A DNA stretch of 33,092 bases. It comes from Clostridiales bacterium (GTDB lineage: Bacteria > Bacillota > Peptococcia > DRI-13 > UBA5745). The stretch is from NCBI GenBank assembly GCA_009777025.1, contig WRMS01000006.1:1-33092 (forward strand), in the 5' to 3' direction. Position numbers and translations under genes: made by a program. Below the pieces are notes generated by a model. It saw nothing but the letters and a program-made list of their open reading frames with translations, was not told the origin of the DNA and did no database searches. This document shows positions 1 through 7,326 of this stretch, in pieces. Positions within the stretch are counted from its first letter, which is position 1; every line of letters starts with the position of its first letter.

Positions 1-13
1 CGCTGAGTTTCAT
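1..13 (-). CDS. 5' end of a minus-strand gene truncated by the window edge (M-K-L-S...)
   Basis: Reverse complement reads GGGGACAAAAAGGAGAAAACG-ATG-AAA-CTC-AGC: a good Shine-Dalgarno (AAGGAG) spaced correctly before an ATG at position 13. Confidence 0.45.
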
Positions 14-269
14 CGTTTTCTCCTTTTTGTCCCCTTCATATAGTTGGTTGAGTAATCCGCTAATGTTGAACGTTATTTGTATAAGTCTAACAATAAGGAA
101 CAGTTAATTCTACACCCCAATGCGTAAAACCTGATTCTCAAAATACACCTTGCTCGCTCGGTAACCCAGTAAGTATTCCGAAGGGGACTTTGCTCTACCA
201 CTCCGGCGGCTTTAGCTTAAGCCTGTTCCTTACAGGCGCAGGACTAGGTATTATCCTTCTTTATTGCGT

Positions 270-524
270 TTACAAGCTTTGTTTGATCTGGAGCAGCATC
301 TTCGCGAACTGATCCGGACAGGAAGTCGCTTTTTGGTCACAGGGGATGCCGTCCAGCAGCGCGATCAGCTCGTCCATATGCCTTCCTTTCACCAGCCGAC
401 TCATTCCCTGTCCATAGCCGTCGCATCCATCGTCCACGGACAAGCTTTCGACAAAACCTTCCTCGCTTACTTCGATATGAAACTGCGTGCTGCATACGCC
501 TTGGGGCTTGAAATGGTACATCAT
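270..524 (-). CDS. TSCPD domain-containing protein (TIGR03905-like)
   Basis: 84 aa ORF MMYHFKPQGVCSTQFHIEVSEEGFVESLSVDDGCDGYGQGMSRLVKGRHMDELIALLDGIPCDQKATSCPDQFAKML contains the diagnostic TSCPDQ motif and the family layout. Confidence 0.85.
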   Translation of the reverse strand: MMYHFKPQGVCSTQFHIEVSEEGFVESLSVDDGCDGYGQGMSRLVKGRHMDELIALLDGIPCDQKATSCPDQFAKMLLQIKQSL

Positions 525-677
525 GGAATCTGATCATCCCTCTTTTCTGTGAATATTTACTCAATTGTATCATGTTCGCTCGGATGTATCCATCAATATA
601 TACGGAACTAAAATGTCAGAGCCTCCCTACACTTCGTGCCTATTCAAGACCTGCCTAAGGCCCACAGTATAAACTGC

Positions 678-717
678 AAAACGCCCGCTTGGGAGAAATC
701 CTCAAGCGGGCGTTTTT
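678..717 (-). terminator. Rho-independent terminator, probably bidirectional, downstream of the LPXTG surface protein gene
   Basis: Inverted repeat AAAACGCCCGCTTG-ggagaaatcct-CAAGCGGGCGTTTT with T-runs on both strands. Confidence 0.88.
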
Positions 718-774
718 CTATTCCGTTATTCTATGTGTCCTTATCATCCTTTCAACTAAAGTACTGCTTTAGTA

Positions 775-3700
775 TTAATGCATTCCTCTTTGCCGTTTCC
801 TCCTTCCCCGGACAGTGACGGCCATGGTGATCAACACCGATGCGTAGAGTACGTACAGCTCCATTGTCATTCCCGGGTAACCTGTCTTCGGTAAGCTTCC
901 CGTCGGCGGCGGATAGGCGATGAATATCCACGTATCCGTATCGTCGTCCCAGCGCCACTCTCCTGTAGGCGTACCGTTCCCGTTCAACTCAACGAAAGTA
1001 TTATCCTCATCAGCAGGAACAATTGTATCCTCCGGACTGATGGGATCCGGCGGAGGCGCGGTAGGTTCAATCGGTTCCGGGTCCGGTCTTATTTCCGGGT
1101 CAGGCGTTCCTGGCTCAGGTGTTTTTACCTCAGGATCAGTCGGCTTCGGGTCTGTCGTTCCCGGATCGGTTGGCTTCGGGTCTGTCGTTCCCGGGCCTGT
1201 TGTTCCTGGATCGGTTGTCCCCGGATCTGTTGTTCCGCCGTTTGGTTTCCAGGTTGCCGTTACGGTTACATCCATAGCAGGCATAATAAAGTTCGCTATT
1301 GCGCTGTTCTTGCCTGTATCATCCAGGACCGCTCCGCCTTCATCGATGGTCCAGCCGGCGAAGGTGTAGCCACTCTGACTGCCTGCGCGGATGGTAACGG
1401 TCACGCCTTCATCATATACGCCCTCTCCGGTTATGGATGGGCCTTCCGCAAAGGCGCCCATGCTCCCGTCAACAGCGAAGCTGTTTTTTACCGTGACTTT
1501 GTATTGCAGGCTTCGGCTCTCCTCCCAATGGGCTTTGACGGTTACATCTTTATCCGGCATGACGAATGAGGTGGTCGCTTCGCTATCCTCCGCCAACACC
1601 ACGCCGCCTTCCTCCACGGTCCACCCTAGGAAGACATAGCCCTTTCGGCTTCCGGCATTTATCGCGACGGTCCTTCCCTCCGCGTAAAGCCCCGCGCCGC
1701 TGTATTCCGCGTAGCTGTCGATCACCTTCACCTTGCTGGTGACAGGCAGTTTGTTCCACTGCGCGTATACGGTCATGCTCACGTGAATGATCGTATCTCC
1801 GGTAAAGCTATAGCCTTTGCCTTCTTTATCCGTATTCCATCCCAGGAATGCATGACCATCCCGTTTCGGATCGTCCGGCATGTTGCCGCCCAGTGCAGTG
1901 CCGGCTTCCACCGTACGGACATCCGTTATTTCTCCGCCAGCAAAGCTACCGCCGTTCGTATCAAAGGTAAGATCCACATAACTGGCAGGCAGTTTCAGGT
2001 ACTTAAAGGCAGCGCCATTGATCCCTTCTACAGGTAGCGTTTCCGTACTCATGTAATAGAATTCATTTAATGTGCTGTTTTTGGGAAATACCGCCATGCT
2101 GGCGTCCTCAACCGCAAGCGTCCCTTCTGATTTTCCAAAAACTGCCCCGTCTTTGCCCCAGAAGCGGGCAAAGCCAATCTTCTCGTCCAGTCCGGGCTCT
2201 ATAAGCGTTTTACTTGACAACAGAATTGCCGGTTCATTTTCGCCGTAGAATACCCCTCCGGTGATGCGTCCGATTTGGGCAGGTTCACCCGTATAGATTG
2301 GTTCACTGGAAACCGCGGCGTAGTTACCGAAGATCTGTCCGCCGGATAGGATGTCGATTTCCCCCCGATTCCGAATGCCATAACTATACGACACATTGAG
2401 AATCGTTCCGCCGCTGATTTCGACGATCTTCCCTCTCGGCTCATTGTCGATACCGGGCCCGCGGTATCCCGATATGTACAGGGATTCCCCGCCGAGCTTT
2501 TCAATCGTACCTGCGTTATACACGCCTGTACCTTCCGCGAACAGCGTCTGATTTCCTTCGCCTATAAAGTATCCACCGGAGATTTCGTTGATCAGCCCAT
2601 CGTAACCATTGAGAAGAGCCATCGTCGCCTCAAACCTCCCGCCTGTGATAGCGCCAATTCTGGCTCCTTGTCCGGACACCAACAAGCCCACATATCCTCC
2701 GCTGACCGTCAGTCCGGAAATGGTTCCGATACTGGTCTCCACCGGGTAGGGTAATCCCACGTCAGAGACGACATGAATCCCCCCATGATTCGTTGAATTA
2801 TTCTCCCTTGTCACAAACTCTCCGCCGCTGATCGCGTCGATTCGTGTGCCGCGATAGACGCCCAGAACCGGGCGGCTGTCCGATTCAAAGTAACCACCGC
2901 TGATCTCGCCAATATAAGACTCGTTCTGTACGACAAAAGCCGTGCTGTTGTAAGTCGGAGCGGTTTTGATAAACCTGCCGCCGGTGATGGCGCCGATACT
3001 TGTCGTCATGCCCTTGTTCCCAAAAAAATTGTTTGTATCCGAAGTCATACTGACCGAGTGCTGGCTGCCAAGAAACTCACCGCCGCTGATAACATGAATC
3101 CTGGCGCCGTTTTCGACTTCCAGCGCATTACGCCCTTGTAGAATTCCGCCGGTTATCGTAGCACTGGCAGCTTTTCCTTCTCTACCGCTCAGCTTTAAGG
3201 CATAACTGGTATCAGTTATATTGATAAGCTTTATGCCGTCATGGATTTCGATTTCGCCGCCGCCGCTGACTTCCATCGTTTGACTGTCGGACGATAGCGT
3301 GACAATATTATCTTTCGTTCCATCGCCCAGGACGAGCCTGGCGCCTTCGCCAAGTACCAGGATACTGCTCCTTAGCTGAATTGTGTGCGCACCGCACACC
3401 CCGACGATGGTGACGTCGGTGTCCGGGGACACGAGAATAAATCTTGTTTCTGAGAAATCTTCATGAATCTCAATCGTAACGGGACCTGCATCCTTTGCCG
3501 CTTCAAAAGCGTCATATAGCGTGTCATAAAAAGTACCCGTTTCGCGAATACTGACTTTACCAGCCGCAGGAAAATCTCTGAACGGCCTCGTTTCGCCAAT
3601 CCCCCTGGCGCCAGTTTCTTCAAAGGCAATCTTTGCATCACTCTCAGCCTTTTCCAAAGTAAGGCCTTCCTCTGTTTTGCCATCCTCCGCAATGGTAAGG

Positions 3701-3834
3701 ATCGGCATAGTCTCATCCGCCAGCACCGAAAAAGGCGCCATATATATCGATGTCAAAAATACAACGACTAGCATAAAAGCCAGCAATTTTGTTGCAGTAT
3801 GTTTGCTGTGTTCGCCAAAAGCTATTTTTCGCAT
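775..3834 (-). CDS. LPXTG-anchored surface protein: signal peptide, beta-helix-like GG[YRE]F repeats, InlB-type (Listeria-Bacteroides) repeat and related repeats, Pro/Thr linker, sorting signal
   Basis: 1019 aa ORF. N-terminal hydrophobic signal (KLLAFMLVVVFLTSIYMAPFSVLA); many ISGGYF/ITGGRF/ISGGEF units; one VDLTFDTNGGSF...GHAFLGWNTDKEGKGYSF...TVYAQW unit; two 'GYVFLGWTV..GG.VL...FVMP..DVTVKAHW'-type units; TTDPGTTDP/PKPTDP linker; C-terminal LPKTGYPG + TM + RGRRKRQR. RBS ctggaggttagcgaaaATG. Confidence 0.92.
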   Translation of the reverse strand: MRKIAFGEHSKHTATKLLAFMLVVVFLTSIYMAPFSVLADETMPILTIAEDGKTEEGLTLEKAESDAKIAFEETGARGIGETRPFRDFPAAGKVSIRETGTFYDTLYDAFEAAKDAGPVTIEIHEDFSETRFILVSPDTDVTIVGVCGAHTIQLRSSILVLGEGARLVLGDGTKDNIVTLSSDSQTMEVSGGGEIEIHDGIKLINITDTSYALKLSGREGKAASATITGGILQGRNALEVENGARIHVISGGEFLGSQHSVSMTSDTNNFFGNKGMTTSIGAITGGRFIKTAPTYNSTAFVVQNESYIGEISGGYFESDSRPVLGVYRGTRIDAISGGEFVTRENNSTNHGGIHVVSDVGLPYPVETSIGTISGLTVSGGYVGLLVSGQGARIGAITGGRFEATMALLNGYDGLINEISGGYFIGEGNQTLFAEGTGVYNAGTIEKLGGESLYISGYRGPGIDNEPRGKIVEISGGTILNVSYSYGIRNRGEIDILSGGQIFGNYAAVSSEPIYTGEPAQIGRITGGVFYGENEPAILLSSKTLIEPGLDEKIGFARFWGKDGAVFGKSEGTLAVEDASMAVFPKNSTLNEFYYMSTETLPVEGINGAAFKYLKLPASYVDLTFDTNGGSFAGGEITDVRTVEAGTALGGNMPDDPKRDGHAFLGWNTDKEGKGYSFTGDTIIHVSMTVYAQWNKLPVTSKVKVIDSYAEYSGAGLYAEGRTVAINAGSRKGYVFLGWTVEEGGVVLAEDSEATTSFVMPDKDVTVKAHWEESRSLQYKVTVKNSFAVDGSMGAFAEGPSITGEGVYDEGVTVTIRAGSQSGYTFAGWTIDEGGAVLDDTGKNSAIANFIMPAMDVTVTATWKPNGGTTDPGTTDPGTTGPGTTDPKPTDPGTTDPKPTDPEVKTPEPGTPDPEIRPDPEPIEPTAPPPDPISPEDTIVPADEDNTFVELNGNGTPTGEWRWDDDTDTWIFIAYPPPTGSLPKTGYPGMTMELYVLYASVLITMAVTVRGRRKRQRGMH
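1120..1240 (-). repeat. Direct DNA repeats encoding the (T)TDPGTTDP / TDPKPTDP linker
   Basis: The string GGCTTCGGGTCTGTCGTTCCCGG appears twice in succession and related GGATCGGTTGT-CC-GGATCTGTTGTTCC units follow; the protein has TTDPGTTDPGTTGPGTTDPKPTDPGTTDPKPTDP. Confidence 0.8.
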
Positions 3835-4033
3835 TTTCGCTAACCTCCAGTTTTCTTTTAGCGTAAACTGCGAAGGAACTTGAAGGTCAACAAGTTTTCG
3901 AATATTTTTTGCGTTCCGCTTGTTTTTCTCTAGGTCACCGTATTATGTGCAAAAGCGCTTCTTATTTCATCTTCTGTAACATATGATGTATTCCCTTATT
4001 TTTCCTGTACTTTATTTTTATGGTGTACTGTAG

Positions 4034-4063
4034 TAAAAAAACCTTAGACATTCTCTAAGGTTT
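4034..4063 (-). terminator. Rho-independent terminator downstream of the COG2426-like gene
   Basis: Perfect 10-bp stem AAACCTTAGA...TCTAAGGTTT, followed on the minus strand by TTTTTT. Confidence 0.88.
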
Positions 4064-4097
4064 GTAGCCCTTTTTAAGATCAAAACATCAGATTATG

Positions 4098-4592
4098 CTA
4101 TCGAACCAGAAATTGCAGAACGCCTATCGTTCCATAGGCTGCTGCCGTCATGATGAGTCCGGCGAGCAGAACGCCAATCGCAATGGCAGGAAACGCATAC
4201 CGCAGTCGCATATTCAGTAGGGCCGCAATACCGGCTCCGGTCCAGGCGCCTGTACCGGGCAAAGGAATGCCGACAAATACGACCAACGCCCAAAAGGATA
4301 GGTCGGTGATTTTACGGCTATGCTTGACGAGCCGTTCCTCATACCATCGAATAAAGGGCCCGAACGCAGGAAAGCGTTTCAACATATAGAGTATCCGTTT
4401 GATGAACAGCAAAATAAAGGGTATGGGCAACAGATTGCCCAGAACGCTGATCACCAATACCGTATACCAGGGCATTTGTAAAGCCGCCCCCAGTATCACA
4501 GCCCCCCTCAGTTCGATCAGGGGGATCATGGATATCATGAATAAGGCCGCTTCCCGCCCGGCAAAAGACGCCCATTGAAATAGTTCAGCCAA
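4098..4592 (-). CDS. Small multi-drug export family membrane protein (COG2426 / PF06695-like)
   Basis: 164 aa: MIPLIELRGAVILGAALQMPWY...NLLPIPFILLF...LVVFVGIPLPGTGAWTGAGIAALLNM; the IPLIELRGAI and VGIPLPGTGAWTG motifs are characteristic. Confidence 0.9.
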   Translation of the reverse strand: MAELFQWASFAGREAALFMISMIPLIELRGAVILGAALQMPWYTVLVISVLGNLLPIPFILLFIKRILYMLKRFPAFGPFIRWYEERLVKHSRKITDLSFWALVVFVGIPLPGTGAWTGAGIAALLNMRLRYAFPAIAIGVLLAGLIMTAAAYGTIGVLQFLVR

Positions 4593-4649
4593 TTCCGCCC
4601 CTCCCGATCATAACCGAATAGAGATTAACCGGTTTTCTCTGTATAGCAC

Positions 4650-4979
4650 TTAATCCCATCCGCTCCATATGTCCGGACAGTAGCCAACCGTAGCGTATTT
4701 GCCGTTTCTGACGATAGGGGTTTTGAAAAGGCTCGGACACTCGAGGAGCTTATCCGGCTTCGATTCGTCGGTTAAGTAACGGAACAGATGGTAGTCTTCC
4801 GCTTTGTCTGAAACCATTGCGTCAATTCCGACAGAAGCGATCACCGAATTAAGCTCACCCTTGCTCAGCCCTTTTTGCAGAATATCTACGCGTTGATACT
4901 TAATGCTGCGCTCCTTGAAGTACCGTTCGGCTTTTTTTGTATCAAAGCATTTTGCTTTTCCGAATATCTGAATGTTCAT
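4650..4979 (-). CDS. ArsC/Spx-family (arsenate reductase-like) protein
   Basis: 109 aa, MNIQIFGKAKCFDTKKAERYFKERSIKYQRVDI...LLECPSLFKTPIVRNGKYATVGYCPDIWSGWD; thioredoxin-fold ArsC-like layout with an N-terminal KCFDTKKAERYF segment and the TPIVRNG motif. Confidence 0.82.
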   Translation of the reverse strand: MNIQIFGKAKCFDTKKAERYFKERSIKYQRVDILQKGLSKGELNSVIASVGIDAMVSDKAEDYHLFRYLTDESKPDKLLECPSLFKTPIVRNGKYATVGYCPDIWSGWD

Positions 4980-5190
4980 GAACTCTCCTTGGTTTGCGAT
5001 TTATCATTTTCTCGCTTTCAGCAGGTCTATTATCTCAGCTATGTCCATCGCAATCAACTGCTCTTTCTAGTAACTGCAGAAAATAGTTCGCCCACAGTAG
5101 TATCTGCCTGAAGCGTTTTGTAGAAGTCTCACATGAGCAAACACCCGCATCAGCATGAAGCCATTTGACATTAAACCATACCGCAATGCA

Positions 5191-5237
5191 GATTGCCCTA
5201 CTCTGTTATGGAAAATCCATAACGGAGCAGGGCAATC
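5191..5237 (-). terminator. Long imperfect hairpin downstream of the ydbC-like gene (terminator-like, no clear T-tract)
   Basis: GATTGCCCTACTCTGTTATGGA-aaa-TCCATAACGGAGCAGGGCAATC: 22-bp arms with two mismatch/wobble positions, 32 nt past the stop codon. Confidence 0.6.
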
Positions 5238-5268
5238 CATCGTCAGAAAATACTATAGTCTTTGGGCA

Positions 5269-5595
5269 TTAACCGGCTTTCTTCTTAGCGCTTCCTTCAT
5301 TATTATAATCACTCTTACCAGCCGCTTCTTCCAGCATCTCTTCTGTAACGATTTCTTCCTCATCCTGCGGTTCAGGCAACTCTGTCTCAACCAGCAGTTC
5401 CTGCAGCGATCTCATCTCTCTCAGCGACAAGGTGATTCCCCGGCTTGCTTTTCTGTCTCCGGGCGCCCATTCCCGCAGGTCATAACGGGGACCTCGATTG
5501 TTCCAGTTCATGAGCCTCAATTCCTTAGTCCAGCCTGTGGGAGACTCTGATAAAATCCCAAGCTTCTCCAGCACTTCAAATGTGATATCTGCCAT
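5269..5595 (-). CDS. YdbC/PC4-like (transcriptional coactivator p15) single-strand nucleic-acid-binding protein
   Basis: 108 aa MADITFEVLEKLGILSESPTGWTKELRLMNWNNRGPRYDLREWAPGDRKASRGITLSLREMRSL; the LGxLSExPxGWTKELxLxxWNxxxPxYDxRxWxPxxxxxxxGITL pattern matches YdbC-family proteins. Confidence 0.85.
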   Translation of the reverse strand: MADITFEVLEKLGILSESPTGWTKELRLMNWNNRGPRYDLREWAPGDRKASRGITLSLREMRSLQELLVETELPEPQDEEEIVTEEMLEEAAGKSDYNNEGSAKKKAG

Positions 5596-5661
5596 GCCTT
5601 CCCATCACTCCCTTTTTTGTCGTTTTTCGGGAACAGACGGCCGTTCCTGTTCCATACCTCC

Positions 5662-5690
5662 ATTATAGTATCCCAATTTTTGTTAGTCAA
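5662..5690 (-). promoter_or_regulatory. Predicted sigma-A-type promoter for the ydbC-like gene
   Basis: Minus strand TTGACT-17 nt (aacaaaaattgggatac)-TATAAT upstream of the ORF. Confidence 0.7.
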
Positions 5691-5845
5691 GGGATATTTT
5701 GTCATTCTATCTTTTTATTTCCTGATAATAGAAACAGTTGAATGCGTCATCCTGTTATCATGTTTTTATGGTATGCTGTGAAATGAAAGGAGGGAATGCG
5801 GAAAGCCGGATGTCCATATTAGTTGCGTCCCATTTGGTCTATCTA

Positions 5846-6070
5846 TTACAGCCTTACCACAATACCATAACCAAACTTGCCGTTAAGACCCACATACTGT
5901 ACTTCCTGGACACGGGACTCGCGGCATTCCGGATGCTCGATAGGATACCGAACATAAAAAGAGGACAAGGCGGCGTACTGTGTTTGTACGACAATCTTGT
6001 CACTCTTAGCGGAAACGATAAGGTTATCCCCATCACGCTGCTTTAGTACCTTACGGACTTGATGTGTCAA
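5846..6070 (-). CDS. Possible small hypothetical protein (weak)
   Basis: 74 aa ORF (LTHQVRKVLKQRDGDNLIVSAKSDKIVVQTQ...) with a plausible composition, but a TTG start and no clear RBS. Confidence 0.25.
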   Translation of the reverse strand: MTHQVRKVLKQRDGDNLIVSAKSDKIVVQTQYAALSSFYVRYPIEHPECRESRVQEVQYVGLNGKFGYGIVVRL

Positions 6071-6124
6071 TCTAAAACACGAATTGTTTGTCCGTAAGGG
6101 ACTAACGCTGCCGGATGCAGTTTC

Positions 6125-7225
6125 TCAATAACCCTGAGATGCTTCCGACTCGAAATCAGGCACGTCTACATTATAGGTGATCGCCGCAGCATTGACTACC
6201 TCCTGATAGTAGGCGTTGAAATGGTCCTCTTTCGCCTGCATCAACAGATGATAATCCAAGGCTTCCTCCACCTCTTCCAGGCTTTGCACCCTCGCCGGGG
6301 CAATTTCGTCAAGGACGATGATATGATAGCCGAACTGGGATTCCACCGGCGTTTGTGTGAAATCTCCCGTGTTCTCCAACGCAAAGGAAGCTGCCGCAAA
6401 TTCCGGCACCAGGGAACCGCCGTCGAGCATCGAGCCATAAGAATCAAAAGGCCCTATAGTGCCACCGTCCGCAAGGGATCCCTCATCCAGAGATTTCTCG
6501 TTGACAAGCGCTGCAAAATCCGCTCCGTCGTTCAGACTGGCGATGATCCCTTCCGCTTCCGCGATTTCATCTACCAGAATATGCCTGACCAGTCTGGTTT
6601 CGTCCAGGTAAAACTCTGTCAGGTTTTCTGAATAATACTCCTCCGGCGTCTGCTCCGGCGCCACAATATCCTTGGTCATTTCTTCATATAAGAACTGAAT
6701 CTGAATTTGTTCTTTCAAATAGTTGCGTAATGATGCTTCGGTAAATCCCCACATCATCAGAATGGTCTGAAAATTCGCCTCATCCCCTCCCGCATAATAG
6801 GTGACGAGCTGCTGCCGATAATCCTCCACATCCTGATCTTCCACCGCGATATTCTTCTTTAGCGATTCCTGCTGAAGGACTTTGTTTTCTGCATAGCTGA
6901 TCAAGTAGGTGCTTTTGTAGTTCTCAATGAGACTGACCACTTGCTCATCCTGTTCGGTGGACATATCCAGTCCCAGGACCGAAGCCATTGTCTGCAGATA
7001 CCACTCCATGTACACGTCTTCGAAAATGTCCTCGCCGTTGACATTGGCAATCACGCTGTGTTCGCCGGTGCTGATTCCGCCGATGATCGCCTGCGGCTTT
7101 TCCGCTTCCGGCTCTTCCTTCGCGACATCGGTGTTTCCGCCGCAAGCACCCAGCAGTATAAATGCTGCTATCGCTGCACTCAGAACTGTGACCCATTTCG
7201 CTCGCATCATTTTCTTCATCCTCAA
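6125..7225 (-). CDS. PpiC/parvulin-type peptidylprolyl isomerase, PrsA-like foldase lipoprotein (true start probably at or just downstream of 7219)
   Basis: Lipobox ILLGACGG; SurA-N-like helical region; parvulin domain ETRLVRHILVDEIAEAEGIIASLNDGADFAALVNEKSLDEGSLADGGTIGPF...VPEFAAASFALENTGDFTQTPVESQFGYHIIVLDE. Confidence 0.92.
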   Translation of the reverse strand: MRMKKMMRAKWVTVLSAAIAAFILLGACGGNTDVAKEEPEAEKPQAIIGGISTGEHSVIANVNGEDIFEDVYMEWYLQTMASVLGLDMSTEQDEQVVSLIENYKSTYLISYAENKVLQQESLKKNIAVEDQDVEDYRQQLVTYYAGGDEANFQTILMMWGFTEASLRNYLKEQIQIQFLYEEMTKDIVAPEQTPEEYYSENLTEFYLDETRLVRHILVDEIAEAEGIIASLNDGADFAALVNEKSLDEGSLADGGTIGPFDSYGSMLDGGSLVPEFAAASFALENTGDFTQTPVESQFGYHIIVLDEIAPARVQSLEEVEEALDYHLLMQAKEDHFNAYYQEVVNAAAITYNVDVPDFESEASQGY

Positions 7226-7326
7226 TTCTCTGTGTAATCCGCGTTGACATTGTATTGTATTATATCATACTAATTATCTATGCGTGCAGTTCGTCTTACA
7301 TGAATTCTGTGTGAGGCGGCCGCAGG

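Noticed and set aside
264-533. Plus-strand 89-aa ORF at the TSCPD locus
   Set aside because: The minus-strand frame carries the diagnostic TSCPD motif.
5738-6046. Plus-strand 102-aa ORF (MNASSCYHVFMVCCEMKGGNAESRMS...)
   Set aside because: No domain recognised and a competing minus-strand frame in the same region; neither is convincing.
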